A DNA stretch of 11,347 bases from Methylotenera_A sp031379885 (GCA_031379885.1 JANNFN010000062.1:1-11347), one strand, 5' to 3'. Counted from the first letter of the stretch, positions 1 through 7,053 are shown. Notes: a model not told the origin generated them from the letters alone. A program made the numbers and translations.

Positions 1-120
1 GTTGCGCGCGTGATGGATCTGGCGAAAAGTCTAAATGGCGTGATTTCTGGCGAGCATGGCATCGGCATCACCAAAATGGAGTTTTTAGACCAAGCGACGA
101 TTGATAATTTCACCACTTAA
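1..120 (+). pseudogene. 3' part of FAD-linked oxidase domain, cut by an in-frame TAA
   Basis: Frame 1 is open from the first base and encodes the end of an FAD-linked oxidase C-terminal domain (D-lactate/glycolate dehydrogenase type). The GEHGIG motif, whose His is conserved near the flavin in this family, is at bases 52-69. The frame stops at TAA 118-120. After the stop the same frame continues with KNKVDPNGHFNKGKL, the usual end of this domain (family pattern F-x-x-Y-K-x-x-V-D-P-x-G-x-F-N-x-G-K-L), so the stop replaces the Tyr codon and the frame is kept. It then runs without another stop into the Fe-S part ending at 1689. I infer one gene for a long fused FAD/Fe-S dehydrogenase, broken by a single substitution (TAT or TAC to TAA). 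A sequencing error is possible. The 5' part lies outside the window. Confidence 0.75.
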
Positions 121-210
121 AAAAATAAAGTCGACCCGAACGGTCACTTTAATAAAGGCAAGTTATTAGCAGGCTCAGGGCTGGAAAACGCCTATACGCC
201 TAGCTTTGGC

Positions 211-1689
211 TTGCTCGAGCAAGAGTCTATTATCATGGAACAATCTGCCATTGGCGAGATTGCCGATGACATTTCGGATTGTTTACGTTGTGGTAAATGT
301 AAGCCCGTGTGTACTACGCATGTGCCACGCGCAAATTTATTGTACTCACCTCGCAACAAAATCTTAGGTACTTCGCTACTCATTGAGGCATTTTTGTACG
401 AAGAGCAAACGCGACGCGGCATTTCACTTAAACATTTTGATGAATTTAATGACGTGGCAGACCATTGCACGGTCTGTCATAAGTGCTTAAACCCATGCCC
501 AGTGGATATTGATTTTGGGGATGTATCTATCAAAATGCGTAACTTTTTACGCGAGCAAGGCAAAAAGAAATTTAACCCAGGTACCGCATTGGGTATGACT
601 TTCTTGAATCTTAAAGACCCCGCCACGATTAAATTGATGCGTCTATTTATGGTGGGCATTGGCTACAGAGCACAAAATTTTGCGCATCTTTTAGCTAAAA
701 AGTTTGGTTTGTTGAAAGATAAAATCAGGCCGCCCGCTACCGTTGGTAAGCCAGAAATTAAAGCGCAAATCGTACATTTTATTAATCGGCCAATGCCAAA
801 AAAAATGCCGACTAAAACGTCACGCGCATTGTTGGGCATAGAAGATAACAGCATGATTCCCGTTATCCGTAACCCGCAAACAGTGACGGAAGATTCTGAA
901 GCCGTATTTTACTTCCCTGGCTGTGGCTCGGAGCGCTTGTTTTCAAACGTAGGTTTAGCCACGCAGGCCATGCTCTATGAAGTCGGTGCCATTACTGTGC
1001 TGCCGCCCGGTTACTTGTGTTGCGGCTATCCGCAAACTTCGAGTGGTAACCACGACAAAGGCCAAGAAATCACTACAGATAATCGCGTGCTGTTCCATCG
1101 TGTGGCCAATACACTTAATTATTTGGATATTAAAACGGTGATTGTTTCATGCGGCACGTGTATGGATCAACTGCAAAAATATGAGTTTGAAAAGATATTT
1201 CCAGGTTGCAGGTTGTTAGATATTCACGAATATTTAATGGAAAAAGACATGAAGCTGGCAGGTATTACTGGTACGCGTTATATGTACCACGACCCATGCC
1301 ATACACCAATGAAGACTTATAAGCCGCTAGAAGTGACTAATAAGTTGATGGGGCAAGAGGTTCAGCTGAATGACCGTTGCTGTGGTGAAAGTGGTACCTT
1401 TGCGGTAGCCCGCCCCGATATTGCCACGCAGGTAAAAATGCGTAAGCAGGAAGAGCTGGAAAAAGGCATGGGTAAAATGGGCTTAACCGTGGGTAATCCT
1501 GAAGAAAAAGTGAAAATATTAACCTCGTGCCCAAGCTGTCTGCAAGGTTTGGCGCGCTATGGCGAAGATACGGGCATTGAGGCGGATTATATTGTGGTTG
1601 AGATGGCGAAGCATATTCTGGGTGAGAATTGGATGCAGGAATATGTAGAGAGAGTGAATAATGGTGGGATTGAGAAGGTGCTTCTCTAA
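211..1689 (+). CDS. Fe-S oxidoreductase part of a fused FAD/Fe-S dehydrogenase (GlcF/GlpC-like)
   Basis: This 492-residue reading frame has two ferredoxin-type 4Fe-4S motifs, Cys24/27/30/34 and Cys86/89/92/96, the second followed by Pro. Two CCG (heterodisulfide-reductase-type) domains follow: Cys238, Cys270-Cys271, Cys314, Cys317, and Cys363, Cys390-Cys391, Cys440, Cys443. This is the electron-transfer half of FAD-linked 2-hydroxyacid dehydrogenases, which pass electrons from the flavin towards the quinone pool; the substrate cannot be read from sequence. Many betaproteobacteria have it fused behind the FAD domain, and here the frame is continuous with the upstream FAD part apart from TAA 118-120. 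The start is uncertain: TTG 211 or ATG 235, neither with a good Shine-Dalgarno, which supports its being the downstream piece of one broken gene rather than an independent gene. All cluster cysteines are present, so decay, if real, is recent. Confidence 0.85.
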   Translation: MLEQESIIMEQSAIGEIADDISDCLRCGKCKPVCTTHVPRANLLYSPRNKILGTSLLIEAFLYEEQTRRGISLKHFDEFNDVADHCTVCHKCLNPCPVDIDFGDVSIKMRNFLREQGKKKFNPGTALGMTFLNLKDPATIKLMRLFMVGIGYRAQNFAHLLAKKFGLLKDKIRPPATVGKPEIKAQIVHFINRPMPKKMPTKTSRALLGIEDNSMIPVIRNPQTVTEDSEAVFYFPGCGSERLFSNVGLATQAMLYEVGAITVLPPGYLCCGYPQTSSGNHDKGQEITTDNRVLFHRVANTLNYLDIKTVIVSCGTCMDQLQKYEFEKIFPGCRLLDIHEYLMEKDMKLAGITGTRYMYHDPCHTPMKTYKPLEVTNKLMGQEVQLNDRCCGESGTFAVARPDIATQVKMRKQEELEKGMGKMGLTVGNPEEKVKILTSCPSCLQGLARYGEDTGIEADYIVVEMAKHILGENWMQEYVERVNNGGIEKVLL

Positions 1690-1711
1690 TTAATCTTGGG
1701 AGAATATCGGA

Positions 1712-1930
1712 ATGGCCATGTTGAAGCGATTATTAAATGTGACAGCTGTTTTCTGCACAATTTATTTATTGATGTTGGTGTGGGTTATGCTTTCAGGTGG
1801 CGTATCTAATTGGACAGTATTCGTCAATTCAAACTTTATTCCACTTGTAGGGGTATATTTGGGAATAGCTATTATAAATTATATTACGTGTGGAAAAATT
1901 ACCATTTGGCATAAAAATATAGTTAGCTAG
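1712..1930 (+). CDS. small two-helix membrane protein, unknown function
   Basis: This 72-residue protein has two predicted membrane helices, about residues 8-29 and 43-59, joined by a short polar segment (SGGVSNWTVFVNSN), and ends in a short basic tail with His66-Lys67. A Shine-Dalgarno-like GGGAGA at 1698-1703 lies 8 nt before ATG 1712, which supports this start over the second ATG at 1718. It begins 22 bp after the Fe-S gene on the same strand and may be cotranscribed with it. Short proteins of this pattern (hydrophobic, with a C-terminal GKITxWHK-like stretch) occur as hypothetical proteins in proteobacteria, but I know of no assigned role. It is more AT-rich than the gene before it. That it is translated is inferred from the ribosome site and the coherent two-helix pattern. 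Confidence 0.65.
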   Translation: MAMLKRLLNVTAVFCTIYLLMLVWVMLSGGVSNWTVFVNSNFIPLVGVYLGIAIINYITCGKITIWHKNIVS

Positions 1931-1959
1931 AGTCTTAAGTTGTATTGTTTTTCGCTTTA

Positions 1960-2145
1960 GGCGAGTCACTTTACTTTTGCTTGCTCAAAAGAAAGTAACC
2001 AAATAAAAGAGCACCCCGCTGCCGCTTGTTTCCTTCGGTCTTAGCGCCGCATCTGGGCGGCTGCGGAACTCGGACTAGGCATTTAAGACCGCATGCCAGT
2101 ATTTGGCCTCTCACTTTGCTTGCCTCTAAAGTGGCAAGCAAAGTG
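1960..2145. repeat. hairpin-rich dispersed intergenic repeat (REP/MITE-like)
   Basis: The 332-bp gap 1931-2262 has no convincing gene. Much of it resembles a non-coding repeat I recall from intergenic regions of many beta- and gammaproteobacteria, with a GAAAGTAACCAAA block, a CACCCCGCTGCCGCTTG block and a GCCGCATCTGGGCGGCTGCGG block. Structure seen directly: CTTTTG/CAAAAG at 1974-1979 and 1986-1991; a competing TTACTTT/AAAGTAA at 1971-1977 and 1992-1998; CGGTCTTA/TAAGACCG at 2036-2043 and 2084-2091; and a perfect 13-bp stem CACTTTGCTTGCC/GGCAAGCAAAGTG at 2112-2124 and 2133-2145 with an 8-nt loop. The first and last hairpins share an ACTTT-GCTTGC core, so the element may have related terminal palindromes. 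Its limits are estimates and its dispersal is from memory, not from a search. Confidence 0.6.
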
Positions 2146-2238
2146 TGAAGAGGATTAAAGTCATGATCATGCGAATGCCATAAATAAGGTGCTCTGCAGC
2201 CCAATATCTATGCGGCTCTCAGGGTATGTGTTTTTAGT

Positions 2239-2260
2239 GTGTATTAGCGCTAGAATACAC
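2239..2260. promoter_or_regulatory. inverted repeat over a putative -10 box (operator candidate)
   Basis: GTGTATT (2239-2245) and AATACAC (2254-2260) form a perfect 7-bp inverted repeat around an 8-nt centre. It covers the -10-like TAGAAT at 2251-2256 and ends 2 nt before the ATG at 2263. A regulator bound here would block the promoter. No regulator is encoded nearby and there is no good -35 hexamer 16-18 nt upstream, so both promoter and operator are tentative. Confidence 0.35.
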
Positions 2261-2262
2261 GC

Positions 2263-3039
2263 ATGAATAAGTTGGCTCTTTCTATATTTCTTTTGTCTCA
2301 AAGTTGTTTTGCTTTGGCTGCAATTGAGGATGGTCGTTGGCATGTGGGCATTGGTGACCCGACAATTTTCGGCTGGTTAACTGTGTTGGTTTATTTAATA
2401 GCAGTGATTTATTGCGTTAAAGAGGCGGGCGTAGTTAAAAAAATAGGCGGTGAAAGTAAATTTTGGCTTTTTTTGGCGCTATTTTTATTGTTTTTGGGGA
2501 TTAACAAGCAGTTAGATTTGCAAAGTTGGCTCACGCAAACCGCGAAAGATTCAGCACTAATGCATGGCTGGTACGCGTATCGTAAGCCAGTGCAAATTGC
2601 ATTTATCGGCTTTCTAGGTTTAGGTATGTTGATTGCTCTGTTTAGTTTGCGATTATTTTTGGCTAATTCTTGGCGACATTTTAAATTAACTTGGGTAGGC
2701 ATTATATTGCTTTGCACGTTTATTTTAGTGCGTGCAGCATCATTTCATCACTTTGATATTTTTATCAATCATCATATTTTAGGTTTAAAAATCAATGTGT
2801 TGCTAGAAAATGGTGCGTTGTTACTCATTATTTTAGGCACTTTTTTTAACAAAAAATTTGTAAGCCCTTTAAGTGCGAATACAGTCACTTTAAAAGATTA
2901 TGTAGTTATTAAAAATGCAGGAGATGATGCGCAGTGCCCACGTTGTGGTGCACAGCCGCGCGCAAAAACTGTTGATGGGCGTTTGTTTAAATGTAGAGCA
3001 TGCGGATATAAATATACGATAAGGGTAAAGAATAGTTAG
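2263..3039 (+). CDS. conserved membrane protein with C-terminal zinc ribbon, unknown function
   Basis: This 258-residue protein starts with a signal-peptide-like segment (hydrophobic residues 4-19, possible cleavage near Ala19-Ala20). It then has about five membrane helices: roughly 35-53, 67-81, 110-132, 141-158 and 178-195. A conserved-looking GIGDPTxxGW stretch lies at 29-38, GINKQLDLQ at 79-87, and a His-rich segment (His152, His153, His160, His161) in the loop after helix four. The C-terminus has CPRCG at 225-229 and CRACG at 244-248, the four-cysteine pattern of a rubredoxin-like or zinc-ribbon knuckle, probably cytoplasmic. I recognise the overall pattern as a conserved hypothetical family of proteobacteria but cannot give a function. 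ATG 2263 has no Shine-Dalgarno; TAGAAT ends 6 nt before it, so the mRNA may be leaderless. pyrD follows 39 bp downstream with its own likely promoter. Confidence 0.75.
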   Translation: MNKLALSIFLLSQSCFALAAIEDGRWHVGIGDPTIFGWLTVLVYLIAVIYCVKEAGVVKKIGGESKFWLFLALFLLFLGINKQLDLQSWLTQTAKDSALMHGWYAYRKPVQIAFIGFLGLGMLIALFSLRLFLANSWRHFKLTWVGIILLCTFILVRAASFHHFDIFINHHILGLKINVLLENGALLLIILGTFFNKKFVSPLSANTVTLKDYVVIKNAGDDAQCPRCGAQPRAKTVDGRLFKCRACGYKYTIRVKNS

Positions 3040-3043
3040 TGAT

Positions 3044-3072
3044 TTATCAATTAGCTTTATCTCGCGTAAAAT
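3044..3072 (+). promoter_or_regulatory. putative sigma-70 promoter of pyrD, giving a leaderless mRNA
   Basis: TTATCA (3044-3049, 4 of 6 to TTGACA) is 17 bp from TAAAAT (3067-3072, 5 of 6 to TATAAT). The -10 box ends 6 nt before ATG 3079, so transcription would start at or within a base or two of the initiation codon. No Shine-Dalgarno is present between them. Spacing and matches are seen directly; activity is inferred. Confidence 0.5.
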
Positions 3073-3078
3073 AGCGGC

Positions 3079-4095
3079 ATGAATTTTTACCATTTCGCTA
3101 AGCCATTTTTGTTTCAACTCGATGCAGAAATCGCGCATGATCTCACTTTAAAAAGCCTGAAATGGGCAGAACAATTTAGCTTATTAAACTTATATCCCAA
3201 AGCGCCAATTTGTACACCACGTCAAGTCATGGGTTTGACTTTTATAAATCCAGTAGGTTTAGCGGCTGGGCTTGATAAAAATGGCGCGGTGATAGATGGC
3301 ATGGCTAAGTTAGGTTTTGGCTTTATAGAGGTGGGAACAGTGACACCACGTCCGCAGCCTGGAAACCCGCGTCCGCGCTTGTTCCGCGTGTCAGAGGCAA
3401 GCGGCATTATTAACCGCTTTGGTTTTAATAACTTAGGTGTGGATAATTTAGTTGACAACGTAAAAGCGACTAAATACAAAGGCATCTTGGGCATTAACAT
3501 CGGCAAAAATTTCGATACGCCGAATGAAAAAGCTGTTGATGATTACCTAATTTGTATGCAAAAAGTATATGCACACGCCAGCTATATTACCGTGAATATT
3601 TCGTCGCCCAACACCAAAAACTTACGCGATTTGCAGGCCAAAGAAGCTTTATCCAACTTGCTTGGTGTTTTAAAACTAGAGCAAACTAAGTTAAGTGATG
3701 AACATAGCAAGTATGTGCCGGTTACTTTAAAAATCGCGCCTGACTTAACGCCAGAACAAGTCATCGAAATTGCTGACTTACTCATGCAACATAAGATAGA
3801 CGGTGTGATTGCGACTAATACGACTTTAGCGCGTGATGCTGTGAAAGGCATGCAAAATGCCGATGAAACTGGCGGTTTATCGGGTGAGCCAGTGCGCAAT
3901 CAATCTAATGTTGTCATTCAACAACTCTCAAAACAACTGCAAGGCACACTACCGATTATTGGTGTGGGCGGTATTTTAAGCGGCGCAGACGCAGCGGAAA
4001 AAATCGCCGCGGGTGCTAGCTTGGTGCAGGTGTATAGCGGGTTAATCTACAAAGGGCCGAAGCTGGTCCGCGATATTTGTAAAACTCTGGGTTAA
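3079..4095 (+). CDS. pyrD: dihydroorotate dehydrogenase (quinone), class 2
   Basis: This enzyme oxidises dihydroorotate to orotate in de novo pyrimidine synthesis, using FMN and passing electrons to membrane quinone. The 338-residue length is normal for class 2 enzymes. Residues 1-45 are the N-terminal helical extension that docks to the inner membrane and forms the quinone tunnel, absent from class 1 enzymes. Visible motifs: PVGLAAGLDKNG (58-69) and VGTVTPRPQPGNPRPR (85-100) around FMN and substrate; NRFGFNN (112-118); GINIGKN (138-144); NISSPNT (173-179) with catalytic base Ser176; KIAPDL (208-213); TGGLSGEP (254-261); and GVGGILSGADAAEKIAAGA (285-303) for FMN phosphate. All key residues are present. 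The start follows from the family N-terminus and the upstream promoter. The GST-like gene begins 4 bp after the stop, so the two are probably cotranscribed. Confidence 0.97.
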   Translation: MNFYHFAKPFLFQLDAEIAHDLTLKSLKWAEQFSLLNLYPKAPICTPRQVMGLTFINPVGLAAGLDKNGAVIDGMAKLGFGFIEVGTVTPRPQPGNPRPRLFRVSEASGIINRFGFNNLGVDNLVDNVKATKYKGILGINIGKNFDTPNEKAVDDYLICMQKVYAHASYITVNISSPNTKNLRDLQAKEALSNLLGVLKLEQTKLSDEHSKYVPVTLKIAPDLTPEQVIEIADLLMQHKIDGVIATNTTLARDAVKGMQNADETGGLSGEPVRNQSNVVIQQLSKQLQGTLPIIGVGGILSGADAAEKIAAGASLVQVYSGLIYKGPKLVRDICKTLG

Positions 4096-4099
4096 AGTT

Positions 4100-4702
4100 T
4101 TGGGTTTGCCAATTTTATATTCCTACCGTCGTTGCCCCTATGCTATGCGTGCGCGGATGGCGCTGAAGCTTGCGGAGATTGAAGTTGAAATTCGTGAAAT
4201 CACACTACGCAATAAACCTACGCATTTATTGGATATTTCGCCCAAAGCTACAGTGCCAGTGTTGTTATTGCAGGATGGGGCGGTGATTGAAGAGAGTTTG
4301 GATATCATGTTTTTTGCACTTCAAAACCATGCCTTGGGAGCCAATACCCATGCGGCTAGCAGGCCGCTAATTTTAGAAAATGATAGTAGTTTTAAGCAAG
4401 CTTTAGATCGATATAAATACCCTGAGCGCTATCCAGAAAAAACACAGCTCGAATATCGTCAGCAAGGCGAAGTATTTTTACAAAAGTTGGAAGTTTTACT
4501 TAACCAACACGCCTATTTGTTTGATGCAGAACCTAGTTTTGCAGATTACGCCATTTTTCCGTTTGTGCGGCAGTTTGCTGCAGTGGATAACAACTGGTTT
4601 GGCGAGGCACCTTATCCAAATCTGCGGTCATGGCTAAGTGGCTGCGTGAGTTCAGATTTATTTAAAAGTATAATGACAAAAAACCCGACTTACGTCGGGT
4701 GA
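4100..4702 (+). CDS. glutathione S-transferase-like protein
   Basis: This 200-residue protein has the GST fold: a thioredoxin-like N-terminal domain (about 1-78) and a helical C-terminal domain (about 95-198). The N-terminus reads LYSYRRCPYAMRAR, placing a Cys-Pro at 12-13 where glutaredoxin-2-like and omega-like GSTs have the active-site cysteine. TVPVL (52-56) supplies the cis-Pro loop, and EES (64-66) is the usual contact to the glutathione gamma-glutamyl group. Such proteins conjugate or reduce with glutathione; the substrate is unknown. TTG 4100 is chosen because the first ATG (4145) would delete the first strand and Cys12; TTG 4106 is possible. It lies 4 bp after pyrD, suggesting translational coupling. 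The last codons overlap a transcription terminator of the opposite strand. The family is clear, the subgroup less so. Confidence 0.85.
   Translation: MGLPILYSYRRCPYAMRARMALKLAEIEVEIREITLRNKPTHLLDISPKATVPVLLLQDGAVIEESLDIMFFALQNHALGANTHAASRPLILENDSSFKQALDRYKYPERYPEKTQLEYRQQGEVFLQKLEVLLNQHAYLFDAEPSFADYAIFPFVRQFAAVDNNWFGEAPYPNLRSWLSGCVSSDLFKSIMTKNPTYVG
4677..4700 (-). terminator. intrinsic terminator of clpA, inside the 3' end of the GST-like gene
   Basis: ACCCGAC (4683-4689) and GTCGGGT (4694-4700) form a perfect 7-bp stem with a TTAC loop. Read on the minus strand it is followed directly by a run of T (complement of A4678-4682), the standard Rho-independent form, 33 bp past the clpA stop. On the plus strand the hairpin is followed by a broken T-rich stretch with a T run around 4713-4720, so it may also slow pyrD-operon transcripts. 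The stem is also the coding sequence for the last residues (NPTYVG) of the GST-like protein. Confidence 0.8.
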
Positions 4703-4732
4703 TTTGAGTATGATTTTTTTAAAAATTAGATT

Positions 4733-7024
4733 TTAAACTGTTTCGGCTTCTGGCTTCGGCGTTGAGGGTTTTGAAGAATGCGATAGTTCATCAAACACCA
4801 ATTTTACCTGGTCTTTGTCGTCAATATCCACGTGCACGTTGCCGCCATTGGCTAGCTTGCCAAACAATAACTCATCTGCCAAAGCTTTGCGAATAGTATC
4901 TTGAATCAAGCGTGCCATAGGCCGCGCGCCCATGAGCGGGTCGAAACCTTTTTTGCCGAGGTAATTTTTCAGTTCATCACTAAAGGTGACTTCCACCTTT
5001 TTCTCATGCAATTGGTCTTCTAATTGCATCAAGAATTTATCCACTACGCGGATGATAATGTCTTGCGAAAGTGAAGCAAAAGAAACCGTCGCATCCAAAC
5101 GGTTGCGGAATTCTGGCGAGAATAAGCGTTTAATGTCTGCTTGCTCGTCGCCGGCTTGCTTACTGTTAGTAAAGCCAATGCTCGATTGCGCTAAGTTTTC
5201 CGCGCCTGCATTGGTGGTCATGATAATGGTGACGTTTCTAAAATCCGCCTTGCGACCGTTGTTATCGGTGAGCGTGCCATGATCCATCACTTGCAACAAA
5301 ATGTTGAAAATATCGGGATGAGCCTTTTCAATTTCATCTAAAAGCAGCACACAATAAGGTTGTTTTGAAATGGCTTCGGTTAGCAAACCGCCTTGGTCAA
5401 AACCAACATAGCCGGGAGGCGCGCCTATTAAGCGTGACACGGCATGTCGCTCCATATATTCGCTCATGTCAAAGCGACTGAGTTCAATACCCATAATGTA
5501 GGCGAGCTGCTTAGCAACTTCAGTTTTACCCACGCCAGTTGGACCGCTGAACAAGAAGCTACCAACAGGTTTATTGTTGCCACCAAGGCCGCTGCGTGCC
5601 ATTTTAACGGCTGTTGTCAGCACTTCAATAGCTTTATCTTGGCCAAATACCACGGCTTTTAAATCGCGATCCAGCGTTTTAAGTGCCGTGCGATCATCTG
5701 TTGATATATTTTTGGGCGGGATGCGCGCAATTTTGGCAATAATATCTTCAATCTCTTTATTGCCGATAACTTTTTTCTGCTTTGATTTTGGCAATATGCG
5801 TTGCGCAGCTCCAGCTTCATCAATCACATCAATGGCTTTGTCAGGCAAATGACGGTCATTGATATATTTGGCTGAGAGCTCGGCCGCTGTTGTAAGCGCA
5901 CTGGCGCTGTATTTCACACTGTGGTGTTCTTCAAAGCGTGATTTCAGGCCTTTTAATATTTCAATGGTTTCAGCAACACTAGGCTCTACCACATCAATTT
6001 TTTGGAAGCGACGTGATAGCGCGTGGTCTTTCTCAAAAATGCCGCGATATTCTTGGTAGGTGGTTGCACCTATGCACTTGAGCGTGCCGTTTGAAAGCGC
6101 AGGTTTAAGTAGATTGCTTGCGTCTAAAGTACCGCCACTGGCCGCACCAGCGCCAATTAATGTGTGAATTTCATCAATAAATAAAATTGCGTCGGGTTTT
6201 TCGGCCAACTGTTTCATCACTGCTTTTAAGCGTTGTTCAAAGTCACCACGATATTTGGTGCCCGCCAACAAGGCGCCCATGTCTAATGAGTAAACAGTCG
6301 CATTGGCCAATACTTCTGGAATGTCTTTACCCACGATGCGGCTCGCCAGACCTTCGGCAATGGCAGTTTTACCCACCCCAGCCTCGCCAACCAGTAGTGG
6401 ATTGTTTTTGCGACGGCGGCATAAAGTTTGAATAACACGCTCTAGTTCTGGTGCACGACCAATCAGCGGGTCTATCTTGCCAGCAGCCACTTGTACATTT
6501 AAGTTGAGCGTAAAGTTTTCTAAAGCACCATTGGGTGCAGATTCCATTTCAACATCGGTTTCACCGCCATCAGTTTTGTTATCGCCTTCAGGTATTTTTG
6601 CCACGCCGTGCGAAATAAAATTCACTACATCCAGCCGTGTAATACCTTGTTGATGCAAGAAAAACACCGCATGTGAATCTTTTTCGCCATATATCGCGAC
6701 TAATACGTTAGCACCAGTCACTTCTTTTTTACCAGAAGATTGCACGTGCAACATAGCGCGCTGAATGACACGTTGAAAACCTAGCGTAGGCTGTGTATCA
6801 ACTTCTTCTGTACCATTGACTGTGGGTGTATGTTCTTCAATGTAATGATTTAGCTCAGTGCGCAACACTTCAAATTTTGCACCGCACGCGCGCAATACTT
6901 CAGCCGCAGTAGGATTATCAATCATCGCCAGCAACAAATGCTCAACCGTAATGAGTTCATGGCGCTTTTGTCGCGCATCCATAAACGCCATATGTAAACT
7001 CACTTCAAGTTCTTGCGCTATCAT
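4733..7024 (-). CDS. clpA: ATP-dependent Clp protease ATP-binding subunit ClpA
   Basis: ClpA is the AAA+ unfoldase that forms a hexamer on the ClpP peptidase and threads substrates, including those delivered by ClpS. The 763-residue protein shows the full layout: N-domain with two Clp repeats (about 1-145), an acidic linker (146-170), AAA-1 with Walker A GEAGVGKT (213-220), Walker B LFIDE (281-285) and paired arginines 338-339, then AAA-2 with Walker A GPTGVGKT (494-501) and Walker B LLLDE (560-564). There is no ClpB-type long coiled-coil between them. The IGF loop at 616-618 is the ClpP-docking tripeptide, so it should partner ClpP, which is not in this window. Length is normal. An AAAGG sequence a few bases before ATG 7024 serves as ribosome site. 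It lies 29 bp after clpS, as in many proteobacteria, and ends before a strong terminator. Confidence 0.98.
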   Translation of the reverse strand: MIAQELEVSLHMAFMDARQKRHELITVEHLLLAMIDNPTAAEVLRACGAKFEVLRTELNHYIEEHTPTVNGTEEVDTQPTLGFQRVIQRAMLHVQSSGKKEVTGANVLVAIYGEKDSHAVFFLHQQGITRLDVVNFISHGVAKIPEGDNKTDGGETDVEMESAPNGALENFTLNLNVQVAAGKIDPLIGRAPELERVIQTLCRRRKNNPLLVGEAGVGKTAIAEGLASRIVGKDIPEVLANATVYSLDMGALLAGTKYRGDFEQRLKAVMKQLAEKPDAILFIDEIHTLIGAGAASGGTLDASNLLKPALSNGTLKCIGATTYQEYRGIFEKDHALSRRFQKIDVVEPSVAETIEILKGLKSRFEEHHSVKYSASALTTAAELSAKYINDRHLPDKAIDVIDEAGAAQRILPKSKQKKVIGNKEIEDIIAKIARIPPKNISTDDRTALKTLDRDLKAVVFGQDKAIEVLTTAVKMARSGLGGNNKPVGSFLFSGPTGVGKTEVAKQLAYIMGIELSRFDMSEYMERHAVSRLIGAPPGYVGFDQGGLLTEAISKQPYCVLLLDEIEKAHPDIFNILLQVMDHGTLTDNNGRKADFRNVTIIMTTNAGAENLAQSSIGFTNSKQAGDEQADIKRLFSPEFRNRLDATVSFASLSQDIIIRVVDKFLMQLEDQLHEKKVEVTFSDELKNYLGKKGFDPLMGARPMARLIQDTIRKALADELLFGKLANGGNVHVDIDDKDQVKLVFDELSHSSKPSTPKPEAETV

Positions 7025-7053
7025 TTTCTACCTTTAACTTTCATATGCTTACT

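Noticed and set aside
117..127. Frameshift at the A-run after the TAA instead of a nonsense substitution
   Set aside because: The domain sequence before and after the stop is in the same frame and fits the family pattern without a gap, so a single-base indel is not needed.
1971..2204. 77-codon minus-strand reading frame in the intergenic gap
   Set aside because: It lies wholly within the hairpin-rich repeat, has no ribosome site, and resembles the false short proteins often called on copies of this repeat.
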